A program made the translations under genes and the position numbers. A stretch of DNA of 64,000 bases from Pseudomonas alcaligenes. Lineage in GTDB: Bacteria > Pseudomonadota > Gammaproteobacteria > Pseudomonadales > Pseudomonadaceae. The stretch is from the NCBI RefSeq assembly GCF_014490745.1, contig NZ_LZEU01000001.1, positions 3,065,501 to 3,129,500 of the forward strand, written 5' to 3'. The notes beneath the pieces are model-generated. The model was not told where the DNA came from. It searched no databases and was given only the letters and a program-made list of their open reading frames with translations. Below are positions 1-7,288 of this stretch, in pieces; position 1 is the stretch's first letter, and each line of letters starts with the position of its first letter.

Positions 1-263
1 AGGATCATGTCGTAGAACGACTTGGCGTCGGCCTTGGTGACCTTGATCAGCTCGTTGAGATCGCCGCCGGCGAAGAAGGTCTTCTTCGCCGAGGTGACGA
101 TCACGCCGGCGATGGAGTCCTTCTCGGCCTCCAGGCGCGCGACGGTCTGGCCCATGGCCTCGCGGTACACCGCGTTCATGGTGTTGGCGCTCTGGCCGGG
201 CATGTCGATGGTCAGGACGACGATATTGTCCTGGCCCTTTTCGTAACGGATGGCGTCAGTCAT
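1..263 (-). CDS. FadB-type enoyl-CoA hydratase / 3-hydroxyacyl-CoA dehydrogenase, N-terminal part (runs off window)
   Basis: Only the first 87 codons are present; the gene continues past position 1. The visible part is the start of a crotonase (enoyl-CoA hydratase) domain: a beta strand ending in the IDMPGQSANTMN segment and the oxyanion-hole stretch SAKKTFFAGGDLNEL, as in the alpha subunit of the fatty-acid oxidation complex. The ATG lies 98 bp downstream of the thiolase stop on the same strand, so the two form a beta-oxidation operon with the thiolase first, the order of the second P. aeruginosa fad pair (PA1736/PA1737, from memory). The dehydrogenase half is outside the window, so a full bifunctional protein is inferred. 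Confidence 0.85.
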   Translation of the reverse strand, partial: MTDAIRYEKGQDNIVVLTIDMPGQSANTMNAVYREAMGQTVARLEAEKDSIAGVIVTSAKKTFFAGGDLNELIKVTKADAKSFYDMI

Positions 264-290
264 TTCTTATGTCCTTTTCGGCCACTGGCC

Positions 291-351
291 GTAGGAGCGA
301 GCTCTGCTCGCGAAGGGCGGTGCACGGTTCGCGAGCAGAGCTCGCTCCTAC
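291..351. repeat. REP-like inverted repeat between thiolase and fadB
   Basis: Two perfect 24-base arms (291-314 and 328-351) flank a 13-base loop. The arm sequence GTAGGAGCGAGCTCTGCTCG is typical of Pseudomonas REP palindromes. It sits in the 98-bp gap inside the beta-oxidation operon, where it could form a stable mRNA hairpin. It has no T-tract, so it is not a good intrinsic terminator. Confidence 0.85.
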
Positions 352-361
352 AACAGCCCAG

Positions 362-1567
362 TCAAATACGTTCGATGATGGTGGCGATACCCATGCCGCC
401 GCCGACACACAGCGTGGCCAGGCCGTAGCGCAGCTCGCGCTTTTCCAGCTCGTCGAGCAGGGTGCCGAGGATGGCGCAGCCGGTGGCGCCCAGCGGGTGG
501 CCCATGGCGATGGAGCCGCCGTTGACGTTGACCTTGTCCTCGCTCACGCCCATGTCCTTCATGAACTTCATCACCACCGAAGCGAAGGCTTCGTTGACCT
601 CGAACAGGTCGATGTCTTCCACCGAGAGCCCGGCCTTGGCCAGGGCCTTGCGAGTGGCCGGCGCCGGGCCGGTTAGCATGATGGTCGGGTCGGTACTGGT
701 CACCGCGGTGGCGACGATGCGCGCACGCGGCTTGAGGCCCAGCTCCTTGCCCTTGGCCGGGCTGCCGATCAGCATCAGCGCCGCACCGTCGACGATGCCC
801 GAGCTGTTGCCCGGGGTATGCACGTGCTCGATGCGCTCGACGTGGCTGTACACGCGCAGGGCGGTGGAGTCGAAGCCCATCTGGCCCATCATCTCGAAGC
901 TCGGCTTGAGCTTGCCCAAGCCCTCGAGCGTGCTGTCACCGCGGATAAATTCGTCATGATCGAGAATGACGATGCCATTCTGGTCGGTCACCGGAATCAG
1001 CGATTTGCTGAACGAACCATCGGCGCTGGCGCGTGCGGCCTTCTGCTGCGAGCGCAGGGCGAAGCTGTCGACGTCATTGCGGCTGAAGCCTTCCAGGGTG
1101 GCGATGAGGTCGGCGCCGATGCCCTGCGGCACGAAGCTGGTGTGGATGTTGGTTTCCGGATCCATCACCCAGGCGCCGCCGTCGGAGCCCATCGGCACGC
1201 GCGACATGGACTCCACGCCGCCGACCACCACCAGATCCTCGAAGCCGGAGCGCACTTTCATCGCGCCCATGTTCACCGCCTCCAGGCCCGAGGCGCAGAA
1301 ACGGTTGAGCTGCACGCCGGAGACGCTGACGTCCCAGTCCGCAACCATCGGCGCGGTCTTGGCGATGTCGGCGCCCTGGTCGCCCACCGGGGTCACGCAG
1401 CCAAGCACGATATCGTCGACCTGACGGGTATCCAGGCTGTTGCGCTCCTGCAGCGCCCGCAGCAGGCCGGCCACCAGGTTGACTGGCTTGACGCTGTGCA
1501 GCGCGCCGTCCTTCTTGCCCTTGCCGCGCGGCGTGCGCACGGCATCGAAAATATATGCTTCGGTCAT
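362..1567 (-). CDS. Acetyl-CoA C-acyltransferase (thiolase, FadA/FadI type)
   Basis: A 401-residue thiolase that catalyses thiolytic cleavage of 3-ketoacyl-CoA in beta-oxidation. It shows the family landmarks: the nucleophilic Cys91 in [12 protein letters not shown], the GHPLGATG histidine motif near residue 355, and the second catalytic cysteine in CVGGGMG near the C-terminus. Length is normal for the family. The ATG follows a GAGGA-like ribosome binding site. It is first in a minus-strand operon with a FadB-like partner. Substrate chain-length range cannot be read from the sequence; biosynthetic thiolase is less likely because of the FadB neighbour. Confidence 0.93.
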   Translation of the reverse strand: MTEAYIFDAVRTPRGKGKKDGALHSVKPVNLVAGLLRALQERNSLDTRQVDDIVLGCVTPVGDQGADIAKTAPMVADWDVSVSGVQLNRFCASGLEAVNMGAMKVRSGFEDLVVVGGVESMSRVPMGSDGGAWVMDPETNIHTSFVPQGIGADLIATLEGFSRNDVDSFALRSQQKAARASADGSFSKSLIPVTDQNGIVILDHDEFIRGDSTLEGLGKLKPSFEMMGQMGFDSTALRVYSHVERIEHVHTPGNSSGIVDGAALMLIGSPAKGKELGLKPRARIVATAVTSTDPTIMLTGPAPATRKALAKAGLSVEDIDLFEVNEAFASVVMKFMKDMGVSEDKVNVNGGSIAMGHPLGATGCAILGTLLDELEKRELRYGLATLCVGGGMGIATIIERI

Positions 1568-1969
1568 GACGTCCTCGGTACATGGCAGCGGCGGATGCCG
1601 GGTCGCCTAACCTTACTGCCACGCGGGCGGGACTCAATGACCGATGCGCTCAGGGCCATTGACCGTTCGGCTCAGACGAATGGTCGACTTGCTCCCATCG
1701 CCTGCCCTACAGGCCGCGGCGCGTCTGGCTCAAGGCACGCGACTCGGGAAAAGCCCCGAGCCAATAACTACGCGATTCTGCCGATGCCGCTATAGAAGCG
1801 AAGTTGTCTAAGCTGATTGTGACGACGCCCCTAGGATTAACCGTGCAAGGTGCCGCCGCCGGGTTCTGCCGGGGCGGCTTTTTTGTCCGCGCCACGGTGC
1901 AAGGCTCGTCCTGCGACGCAACTGCAGGCCACTGGCCAAAACACCAACAAGAACAAAGGCAGTAGCATC
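1568..1969. other. Intergenic region with an orphan plus-strand terminator
   Basis: About 400 bp between the divergent thiolase and a tiny plus-strand gene. No convincing protein gene is seen on either strand. The only clear element is a GC-rich hairpin followed by six T at 1852-1884. It has no annotated plus-strand gene upstream, so it may end a small RNA or act as a leader attenuator. Confidence 0.5.
1852..1884 (+). terminator. Intrinsic terminator-like hairpin (orphan)
   Basis: A GC-rich stem (GCCGCCGCCGG pairing with CCGGGGCGGC, one bulge) is followed directly by six T. It is oriented for plus-strand transcription, yet the preceding 280 bp carry no plus-strand gene, and an 86-bp gap separates it from the 31-residue peptide downstream. 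Confidence 0.6.
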
Positions 1970-2065
1970 ATGTTCAAACAAGCCAAGTACCGGCAGGCGA
2001 GCCTCATCGTCCTGGCCACCACCATTATCCTGATCCTGCCCAACGTGACTCGTCTGGTCGGCTGA
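1970..2065 (+). CDS. Small putative membrane protein (31 aa)
   Basis: A 31-codon gene encoding a basic N-terminus (MFKQAKYRQ) followed by one hydrophobic helix of about 17 residues (SLIVLATTIILILP) and a short polar tail. It has an AAAGG-like Shine-Dalgarno sequence a dozen bases upstream of the ATG. The positive-inside pattern and single transmembrane segment are typical of small bacterial membrane proteins, but the family is not recognised. It lies in its own intergenic space after an orphan terminator and before the cytochrome c gene. Coding status rests only on composition and layout. Confidence 0.5.
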   Translation: MFKQAKYRQASLIVLATTIILILPNVTRLVG

Positions 2066-2167
2066 TCGCTCTTTCCCCGCCGTGGCCCGATGCCGTAGCG
2101 CTCGGGCCACGGAACAACCCTCTTCTCTGTGCTAGCGTGTCGATTCGTCCATTACGAGACCGTCGCC

Positions 2168-2971
2168 ATGCGTCTACTGCTGTGCCTGAGCCTTATCCTC
2201 CTGCCCCTGGCCAGCCAGGCCGCCGAGCTGAAACTGCAACTGCCCCAGGGCAACCGCAGCTGGAGCAGCGAGCAGTTGCTCGCCCATCACCAGGCGCAAA
2301 GCATCGAGATCAAGGCCGACGTGGCCTACAAGCGCGACATGCACTACCGCGCCGTACCGCTGGCCGCCCTGCTCGACGGCGTGCAACCCGGCGACCACCT
2401 GCAGGCCGTGGCCCTGGACGGCTTCGCCGCCGAACTGCCCGCCGCCCCGCTGCTGGCCAGCCAGGGCGCCCGCGCCTGGCTGGCGGTGGAGGATCCGGCC
2501 CAGCCCTGGCCGCCACTGGCCACGGGCAAACCCAGCGCCGGCCCCTTCTACCTGGTCTGGCAACACCCGGAAGCCGCCGAGATCGGCCCGGAACAGTGGC
2601 CGTTCCAGGTTTCCACCTTGCGCCTGCTGGCGCCGGTGGCCGAACGCTTCCCTGCCCTGCTACCAGCTGCCGATGCCGGCGCGGAAGTGCAGGCGGGGTT
2701 TGCGGTGTTCCAGAAGAACTGCCTGGCTTGCCATCGCCTGAATGGCGCGGGGGATTCGCACTTCGGGCCTGATCTGAATATTCCGCATAACCCGACCGAG
2801 TATTTCAGTGGGGACTTTTTGCGCCAGTACATTCGTGATCCGCAGAGCCTGCGGAAGTGGCCACAGGGGCGGATGCCGGGGTTTAGCAAGGAGGTTTTGA
2901 GTGATAGGGAGTTGGGGGAGTTGGTTGGCTACTTGGGGCATATGGCTGGACGGAAAGGCAGCCACGAGTAG
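2168..2971 (+). CDS. Secreted c-type cytochrome with N-terminal sulfite-oxidase-like domain region
   Basis: A 267-residue exported protein with a signal peptide of about 18 residues ending SQA. The C-terminal 90 residues form a monohaem cytochrome c domain: haem attachment CLACH (Cys185, Cys188, His189) and a likely axial Met236 in GRMPGF. The middle part (about 20-165) lacks catalytic motifs that I recognise; its layout resembles the molybdopterin-like domains fused to some periplasmic cytochromes, but this is tentative. It probably acts in periplasmic electron transfer. Codon use changes strongly in the last third, with many TTG, TTT and AGG codons absent from the first two thirds. The start was chosen because it gives the signal peptide. 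Confidence 0.75.
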   Translation: MRLLLCLSLILLPLASQAAELKLQLPQGNRSWSSEQLLAHHQAQSIEIKADVAYKRDMHYRAVPLAALLDGVQPGDHLQAVALDGFAAELPAAPLLASQGARAWLAVEDPAQPWPPLATGKPSAGPFYLVWQHPEAAEIGPEQWPFQVSTLRLLAPVAERFPALLPAADAGAEVQAGFAVFQKNCLACHRLNGAGDSHFGPDLNIPHNPTEYFSGDFLRQYIRDPQSLRKWPQGRMPGFSKEVLSDRELGELVGYLGHMAGRKGSHE

Positions 2972-3008
2972 CACTCCTGCTGAGCATGAGAAAGCTAAGG
3001 AAGCAGTT

Positions 3009-3236
3009 ATGCGCTATGTATCAGGAGAATATGTAGAACTTAGGGACTGCGTCATGCTGGAGCATGGCCGTACGGAGGGGGTTGTACAGACCATCATTGA
3101 AGCCCCGGAACAAATGGCCGAATGGGGGGTAGATGAACCCGGGCTCTTACTAGAGTCTGAGCAGTTCGGTCTGGTGTTCTGGCCCGAGTCAGAGCCCTAC
3201 GACCCGGTAATTTTTGTTTCGCGGCAATCAACCTGA
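3009..3236 (+). CDS. Small hypothetical protein (75 aa), possibly immunity-like
   Basis: Starts at an ATG preceded by AAGGA, 37 bp after the cytochrome stop. The protein is acidic and soluble, with a pattern VSGEYVELRDCVMLEHG..GVV..I then WG.DEPGLLLESEQFGLVFW. This resembles small KOW/SH3-like proteins often found as companions of polymorphic toxins in Pseudomonas, but no toxin gene lies nearby, so that role is only a suggestion. Its GC content is visibly lower than that of its neighbours, consistent with acquisition. It is followed within 65 bp by a dispersed repeat. Confidence 0.55.
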   Translation: MRYVSGEYVELRDCVMLEHGRTEGVVQTIIEAPEQMAEWGVDEPGLLLESEQFGLVFWPESEPYDPVIFVSRQST

Positions 3237-3300
3237 ATTTCAGCCCTTTCGCTACAGTACGAAACGCTCTACTCAACTGGCCTTTCGCTTTTCGCCCCTA

Positions 3301-3520
3301 CGGCGAGTCACTTTCTCTTGCGTGCCCAAGAGAAAGTAACCAAAGAGAAGGGCACCCCGGCATCCGGGTTTCGCTGCGCGAAACTTCCCTCCCTCCGGCG
3401 CTGCTCCGGGGGCCGGCTTACAAGGGCCATCCATGGCCCTTTAAGCCTCTCGCCGCATCCATGCGGCTCGTCCCCCTGCGCAACACCTGCGCTCGGCCTC
3501 CTGACGGGGACTCGAGCTCC
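3301..3520 (-). repeat. Dispersed intergenic repeat, copy A (inverted relative to B and C)
   Basis: Reverse-complemented, this segment shows the same modules as copies at 4811-5046 and 6116-6351: a GCATGGATGC core palindrome, a GGGCCATGGATGGCCC palindrome, a GCCGGCCCCCGGAGC segment, a CGGATGCCGGGG segment, and a terminal stem around TTGGTTACTTT with the AAGAGAAAG / CTTTCTCTT arms (3312-3335). It is not coding. The match to the other copies is at the level of ordered modules, not base-for-base identity. Confidence 0.65.
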
Positions 3521-3603
3521 GAGCTGCCTGATAGCTTTTGCATGCCGTTGTAGAGCGGGTGGAGCCCGTGCGTGCTGGTCACGGAACCATCAGACAAATC
3601 ACC

Positions 3604-3720
3604 GTCGTTCCCGCGCAGGCGGGAACCCAGGTGAGGGCCGCACTGGATTATTCCCCTTCGGGCCAGCGCAAGCGCTGTTCAGCGATAAAGCTGCTGTCCC
3701 GCCTATGCGGGAATGACGAG
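3604..3720. repeat. Inverted-repeat element of the GTTCCCGCGCAGGCGGGAA type
   Basis: Left end GTCGTTCCCGCGCAGGCGGG and right end CCCGCCTATGCGGGAATGAC are imperfect inverted copies about 65 bases apart, each itself a short palindrome. Pairs of this kind are widespread intergenic repeats in Proteobacteria. It lies between dispersed repeat copy A and the GST gene. Confidence 0.65.
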
Positions 3721-3805
3721 GAACCATCAGGTGCTCGGTGCAAGACTACAACTGGTATACAAGTCGCTCGCCCCCGCCGCCTACCTCGCCAAGAGGAGAT
3801 CCCTG

Positions 3806-4453
3806 ATGACTATCACCATTACCGCCTTTGAACGCTCACCTGACGGCGGCAAAGGGCTGGCGCGGGATACGCGCGTGCGCTGGGCGCTTGAGGAGGTGGG
3901 TCAGCCTTATGAGGTTCGTCTGGTTTCGTTCCAGGCAATGAAGGAGCCAGCGCATCTGACGCTTCACCCTTTCGGCCAGATTCCGACTTATGAGGAAGGC
4001 GAGCTTGCTCTGTTCGAAACCGGGGCGATCGTGTTCCATATCGCCGAACGCCATGCGGGCCTGCTGCCGGACGAGGCCAATGCCCGGGCACGGGCGATCA
4101 CCTGGATATTTGCCGCGCTCAACACGGTGGAGCCGCCGATCCTTGAGCTCGCTAACGCCAAGCTGCTGGAGAGCGACAAGCCTTGGAGCAAGGAACGCCT
4201 GCCAGTGGTCGCGGATCGCGTTCGCGCCAGGCTGGATCAGCTTTCCCGGCGCCTGGATGATGCCGACTGGCTCGATGGAGGGTTCAGCGCAGGTGACCTG
4301 ATGATGGTCTCGGTGCTGCTCCGTCTGAAACCATCAGGCATTCTCGACGAGTACCCGAGTCTGGCCGCCTACGTAGCACGTGGCGAAGCACGGCCCGCCT
4401 ACAAGCGGGCTTTCGCCGCTCAACTGGCGGTCAATACCAACAAGGAGAACTAA
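3806..4453 (+). CDS. Glutathione S-transferase family protein
   Basis: A 215-residue protein with the two-domain GST layout: an N-terminal thioredoxin-like half including TRVRWALEEVGQPYEV, the HPFGQIPTYEEGEL loop carrying the cis-proline, and LFETGAIVFHIAERH that supplies the glutathione gamma-glutamyl contact; then an all-helical C-terminal half. AAGAGGAG lies eight bases before the ATG. The first residues contain no catalytic Cys, so the thiol-activating residue is probably a Ser early in the protein. It is translationally coupled to the NIPSNAP gene, whose GTG follows its stop directly, suggesting one detoxification or stress transcript. Substrate is unknown. Confidence 0.88.
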   Translation: MTITITAFERSPDGGKGLARDTRVRWALEEVGQPYEVRLVSFQAMKEPAHLTLHPFGQIPTYEEGELALFETGAIVFHIAERHAGLLPDEANARARAITWIFAALNTVEPPILELANAKLLESDKPWSKERLPVVADRVRARLDQLSRRLDDADWLDGGFSAGDLMMVSVLLRLKPSGILDEYPSLAAYVARGEARPAYKRAFAAQLAVNTNKEN

Positions 4454-4762
4454 GTGGTTACCTGCTACCTCAGATATGTCCTCAACCCGCAGAAGCTCAA
4501 AGAATTCGAGCACTACGGCAAGCTCTGGATTCGGCTGGTCGAGAAATTCGGCGGCAAACACCACGGCTATTTCCTGCCATCGGAAGGCGCCAACAACATC
4601 GGCCTCGCCATGTTCACCTTCCCCAGCCTGGCCGAGTACGAACAGTATCGAAACAAGTCCATGGCCGACCCTGAATGCATTGCCGCGTTCAAGTATGCAG
4701 AGGACACCCAATGCATCATCAGCTATGAGCGCTCCTTCTTCCGGCCGGTATTCACGGCCTGA
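4454..4762 (+). CDS. NIPSNAP family protein
   Basis: A 102-residue single-domain protein beginning at a GTG directly after the GST stop, with AAGGAG eleven bases upstream inside the GST gene. The ferredoxin-like alpha/beta barrel of the NIPSNAP superfamily is indicated by VTCYLRYVLNP, the FEHYGKLWIRLVEKFGG segment, HGYFLPSEG and the FPSLAEYEQYRNKSMADPE stretch. Family members are small dimeric proteins usually of unknown function. Coupling to the GST suggests joint action on the same compound, which is an inference. Confidence 0.85.
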   Translation: MVTCYLRYVLNPQKLKEFEHYGKLWIRLVEKFGGKHHGYFLPSEGANNIGLAMFTFPSLAEYEQYRNKSMADPECIAAFKYAEDTQCIISYERSFFRPVFTA

Positions 4763-4810
4763 TGGTCACGTAGAGAACGGGAAGGATCAGGAAAAGAAAC
4801 ACGAAACCTC

Positions 4811-5046
4811 CAGGCAACGCCAAACGCCCCTTCAGGAGGGTGAACGGAATCGTCGTGTAAGGGGTTGAGCGGCATGGATGCCGCGAGAGGCGTGATGGGC
4901 CAGGGATGGCCCTTCACGCCGGCCCCCTGGAGCGGCGATGGAGCGAACGAACCCGGAGCGAAGCGCAGGGCTGGATGGCGGGGCAAGCCCTTTTGGTTCC
5001 TTTTGGGGCGACTGCCAAAAGGAACCCGCCCAGCAGGGCGGAACAG
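4811..5046 (+). repeat. Dispersed intergenic repeat, copy B
   Basis: Begins about 50 bp after the NIPSNAP stop and runs in step with copy C: CAGGCAACGCCAAACGCC, TTCAGGAGGG..GAACGGA, the GGTTGAGCGGCATGGATGCC module, a GATGGGCCAGGGATGGCCCT palindrome, GGCCCCCTGGAGC, then TTTTGGTTCCTTTTGG and CCAAAAGGAACCCGCC forming a terminal stem, and CCCGCCCAGCAGGGCGGAAC. Similarity to copy C continues weakly past 5046 to about 5095. Confidence 0.8.
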
Positions 5047-5330
5047 AAGCCTCCCCCAGCACGCAAACCAGCAGCGGCACGAATACCCCAGCAATGCAGT
5101 CCACCCAGAAACAGCCCGTAACACAGGGCCTGCAGCAACGCGGAACCGCCACTCCGGCATGATCTCAAAGTGACATCTACGGCCTTGTGCGTCCCCTCCC
5201 CCATGCGCATCCGAGAGTCGCGGCTTCAGTACGCAACCTCACCTCCCGTTTCACTCCCTCCACACGCTCCCAGTGCTGACACCCCCTTACTTTTGCCTTC
5301 GCCAGGCAACAACGAGGTCACGGACACGCG
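5047..5330. other. Intergenic region upstream of the lipoprotein gene
   Basis: No convincing plus-strand gene. The first 50 bases extend the similarity with the sequence after copy C, and on the minus strand this gives a short hydrophobic reading frame (FVPLLVCVLGEASVPPCWAG). The rest shows no promoter or hairpin that I can support. Confidence 0.4.
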
Positions 5331-6059
5331 ATGAACATCCCCGGATGTTTTGCTTCAGGAACGCTCAAAGCACTTGTCGCCATCACCACACTCATCGCCT
5401 GCCTGCTGCAGACAGGCTGCTCTACCGCCTATAGGGCCGAAGGTACGCTGACCACCAGCGACAACCAGAGGCTGCAGCTTTCCACGGAAGATCCGACTCA
5501 GTTTCTGCAACCCGGTGCGACCAGCATCGACTTCATTCCCGAACCGCTGATCTTCCCCTTCCTGATCCTGAGAAACCCTCGGGCCGAGTTCAAAACCTCG
5601 CTGTCGCGCAGCAACTACGGCTACAACGGCTTTGCCATCGATCACGAGGAGAGCGAGCTGCTCTACGACATCGCCGGGCAGTGGCGGCAAGTCGTTCTGA
5701 GCATCTATCAGGAGCCCGGCCGCCAATCCTGCACGGGCAGCGGCTATTGCGAGAAGGCCGCCACCATAGTGTCCTGCCCCCGGCATGGGGATCGCCTGTA
5801 CACCGACAGCTACTCCCTGAGCGACGACGAAGAGGATGCCGGCTGCATCAGCAGACAGGGCTATGTCAGCGATTACTACTACGACTGCCCTGGCACCCAG
5901 CCGGTGAGTAAAACGATGAAGCGCTTCAAGTACGACGTGGAGCTGCACTTTACCGAGCCAGGAGCAGCAACCAGGGAGCGCGCGAGCTTTATCGGGGAAA
6001 CCCGTCCGTCGGTTCGCGTCATCAACTCGGTGCCGACAGGTTCCTGCGATACCGAATGA
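5331..6059 (+). CDS. Putative lipoprotein, Cys-rich, function unknown
   Basis: A 242-residue protein whose N-terminus has one Lys, a hydrophobic stretch and two possible lipidation sites: LIAC at Cys24, which fits the lipobox best, and QTGC at Cys30. The mature part is polar with many aromatic residues (NYGYNGFAID, DYYYDCPGTQ) and paired cysteines between residues 125 and 195, suggesting disulfides in the periplasm. I recognise no family. It stands alone between repeat copies B and C, so it has no operon partner. Start chosen because it gives the signal sequence. Confidence 0.65.
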   Translation: MNIPGCFASGTLKALVAITTLIACLLQTGCSTAYRAEGTLTTSDNQRLQLSTEDPTQFLQPGATSIDFIPEPLIFPFLILRNPRAEFKTSLSRSNYGYNGFAIDHEESELLYDIAGQWRQVVLSIYQEPGRQSCTGSGYCEKAATIVSCPRHGDRLYTDSYSLSDDEEDAGCISRQGYVSDYYYDCPGTQPVSKTMKRFKYDVELHFTEPGAATRERASFIGETRPSVRVINSVPTGSCDTE

Positions 6060-6115
6060 TTGATGGCTTCTACGCAGGGAGTCAGCCGAGCGACGAGGAA
6101 GAGACACCGAGCTAT

Positions 6116-6351
6116 CAGGCAACTCCAAGCGCCCCCTTCAGAAGGCCGAACGGAGTTATCGCGCCAGGGGTTGAGCGGCATGGATGCCGCGAGAGCGACG
6201 ATGGGCCAGGGATGGCCCTTCGGCGCGGGCCCCAGGAGCGATGATGAAGGGAGGGAACCGCGCCGCAGGCGGGGCCGGATGTCGGGGGCAAGCGTTTTTG
6301 GTTACTTTTTCCGCGACTGGAAAAAGTGCCCCGCCCAGCAGGGCGGAACCA
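6116..6351 (+). repeat. Dispersed intergenic repeat, copy C
   Basis: Same module order and nearly the same length as copy B, starting about 55 bp after the lipoprotein stop. Shared blocks include CGCCCCCTTCAG, GGTTGAGCGGCATGGATGCC, GATGGGCCAGGGATGGCCCT, GGGCCCCAGGAGC, GGGGCCGGATG, TTTTTGGTTACTTTTTCC with GGAAAAAGTG as its pairing arm, and CCCGCCCAGCAGGGCGGAAC. Confidence 0.8.
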
Positions 6352-6432
6352 ATACCTCAGCCAGTGCGGCAATGAGCATCGGCACGAAAAGTCTGCAGGC
6401 AGCGGAGTATCAGGGACACACCCTCACCCCTG

Positions 6433-6455
6433 CCCCTCTCCCGGCGGGAGAGGGG
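6433..6455. repeat. Short palindrome of the CCCTCTCCC..GGGAGAGGG type
   Basis: Perfect 10-base arms (6433-6442 and 6446-6455) around a 3-base loop, embedded in CCTCACCCCTGCCCCTCTCC, a very common intergenic repeat in Pseudomonas and relatives. It lies 33 bp beyond the transglutaminase stop and may help end that transcript, but it has no T-tract. Confidence 0.6.
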
Positions 6456-6487
6456 TTAAGAGAGAAGCGCGCTCCACGCGCCACACC

Positions 6488-7288
6488 TCACTGCTGCTGT
6501 TGAGTCTGCATCAACGCCGCCACATTGACCCGCGCATGCATCTGCTCACCGCCACCGCCCCGACGCATGCCGCGTACCGGGCAGGCATCCAGGTAGTCGA
6601 GGCCGACCGCCAGTTTGAGGTGACGCTCGGGCTTGGCCAGTTCGTTGGTCACATCGAAGCTGTACCAGGCATCGCCCAGCCAGGCCTCGGCCCAGGCGTG
6701 GCTGGCCAGGTGACCACTGTCCTCGGTGTACAGGTAGCCGGACACATAGCGCGCCGGTACGCCCAGGCTGCGGGTGCAGGCCAGGAAGGCGTGGGTGTGA
6801 TCCTGGCAGACTCCGGCACGCCCGGCGAAGGCCTCGGCGGCCGTGCTGTCGACCTGGGTCGCGCCCGGCGTATAAGGCATCTGCACATGCAGCTCGTGCA
6901 TCAGGCCGACCAGGCCATCGCGGTCGCAGCGCCCGCCGCTGCTGCTCTGGGCGAAGTCGCGCAGGGCGTCGTCGGGCTGGGTCAGGCGGGTGAAGCGCAG
7001 GTACGGCAGGGCCGAACGGCTGTCGCGCTCGGACTCGCAGTGCTCGTCGATTTCCACCTGGCCACGGGCGCCGATCACCAGCGCTTCGTGCGGCTCGTCG
7101 AGGGTCAGCACATGCAGGATGTTGCCGTAGGGGTCGCGCTGGGCGCGCACCGGCCGCGGCAGGTCGAGCTGCCAGCTGATCACCCGCTGGCGCGCACTCT
7201 CCTGCGGGGTCAGGCGCAGGTACTGGATGCTCGCGCGCACTTGGTCGTCGTAGTTGTAGGTGGTGTCATGGCGGATCGAGAGTCTCAT
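6488..7288 (-). CDS. Transglutaminase-like cysteine protease family protein
   Basis: A 266-residue protein with an N-terminal beta domain (MRLSIRHDTTYNYDDQV...) and a C-terminal transglutaminase fold with the full catalytic triad: Cys161 in GRAGVCQDHTHAF, His198 in ASHAWAEAW and Asp212 in SFDVTNE. No signal peptide, so it is cytoplasmic. The start overlaps the stop of the alpha-E gene (ATGA), indicating translational coupling. It is last in a three-gene operon with a circularly permuted ATP-grasp enzyme and an alpha-E protein, a combination proposed by Iyer and Aravind to make or process peptide tags. Protease or amide-transfer activity is inferred from the triad. Confidence 0.9.
   Translation of the reverse strand: MRLSIRHDTTYNYDDQVRASIQYLRLTPQESARQRVISWQLDLPRPVRAQRDPYGNILHVLTLDEPHEALVIGARGQVEIDEHCESERDSRSALPYLRFTRLTQPDDALRDFAQSSSGGRCDRDGLVGLMHELHVQMPYTPGATQVDSTAAEAFAGRAGVCQDHTHAFLACTRSLGVPARYVSGYLYTEDSGHLASHAWAEAWLGDAWYSFDVTNELAKPERHLKLAVGLDYLDACPVRGMRRGGGGEQMHARVNVAALMQTQQQQ

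Noticed and set aside
3301..3720. CRISPR array
   Set aside because: Repeats here are a few palindromic pairs without regular spacers or direct repeats of constant length.
4865..5173. Small plus-strand open frames within repeat copy B
   Set aside because: They follow repeat sequence, lack ribosome binding sites and are not kept in copy A or C in the same frame.
6060..6503. 147-codon plus-strand frame over repeat copy C
   Set aside because: Repeat-derived translation containing the palindromic modules; no homologous domain.
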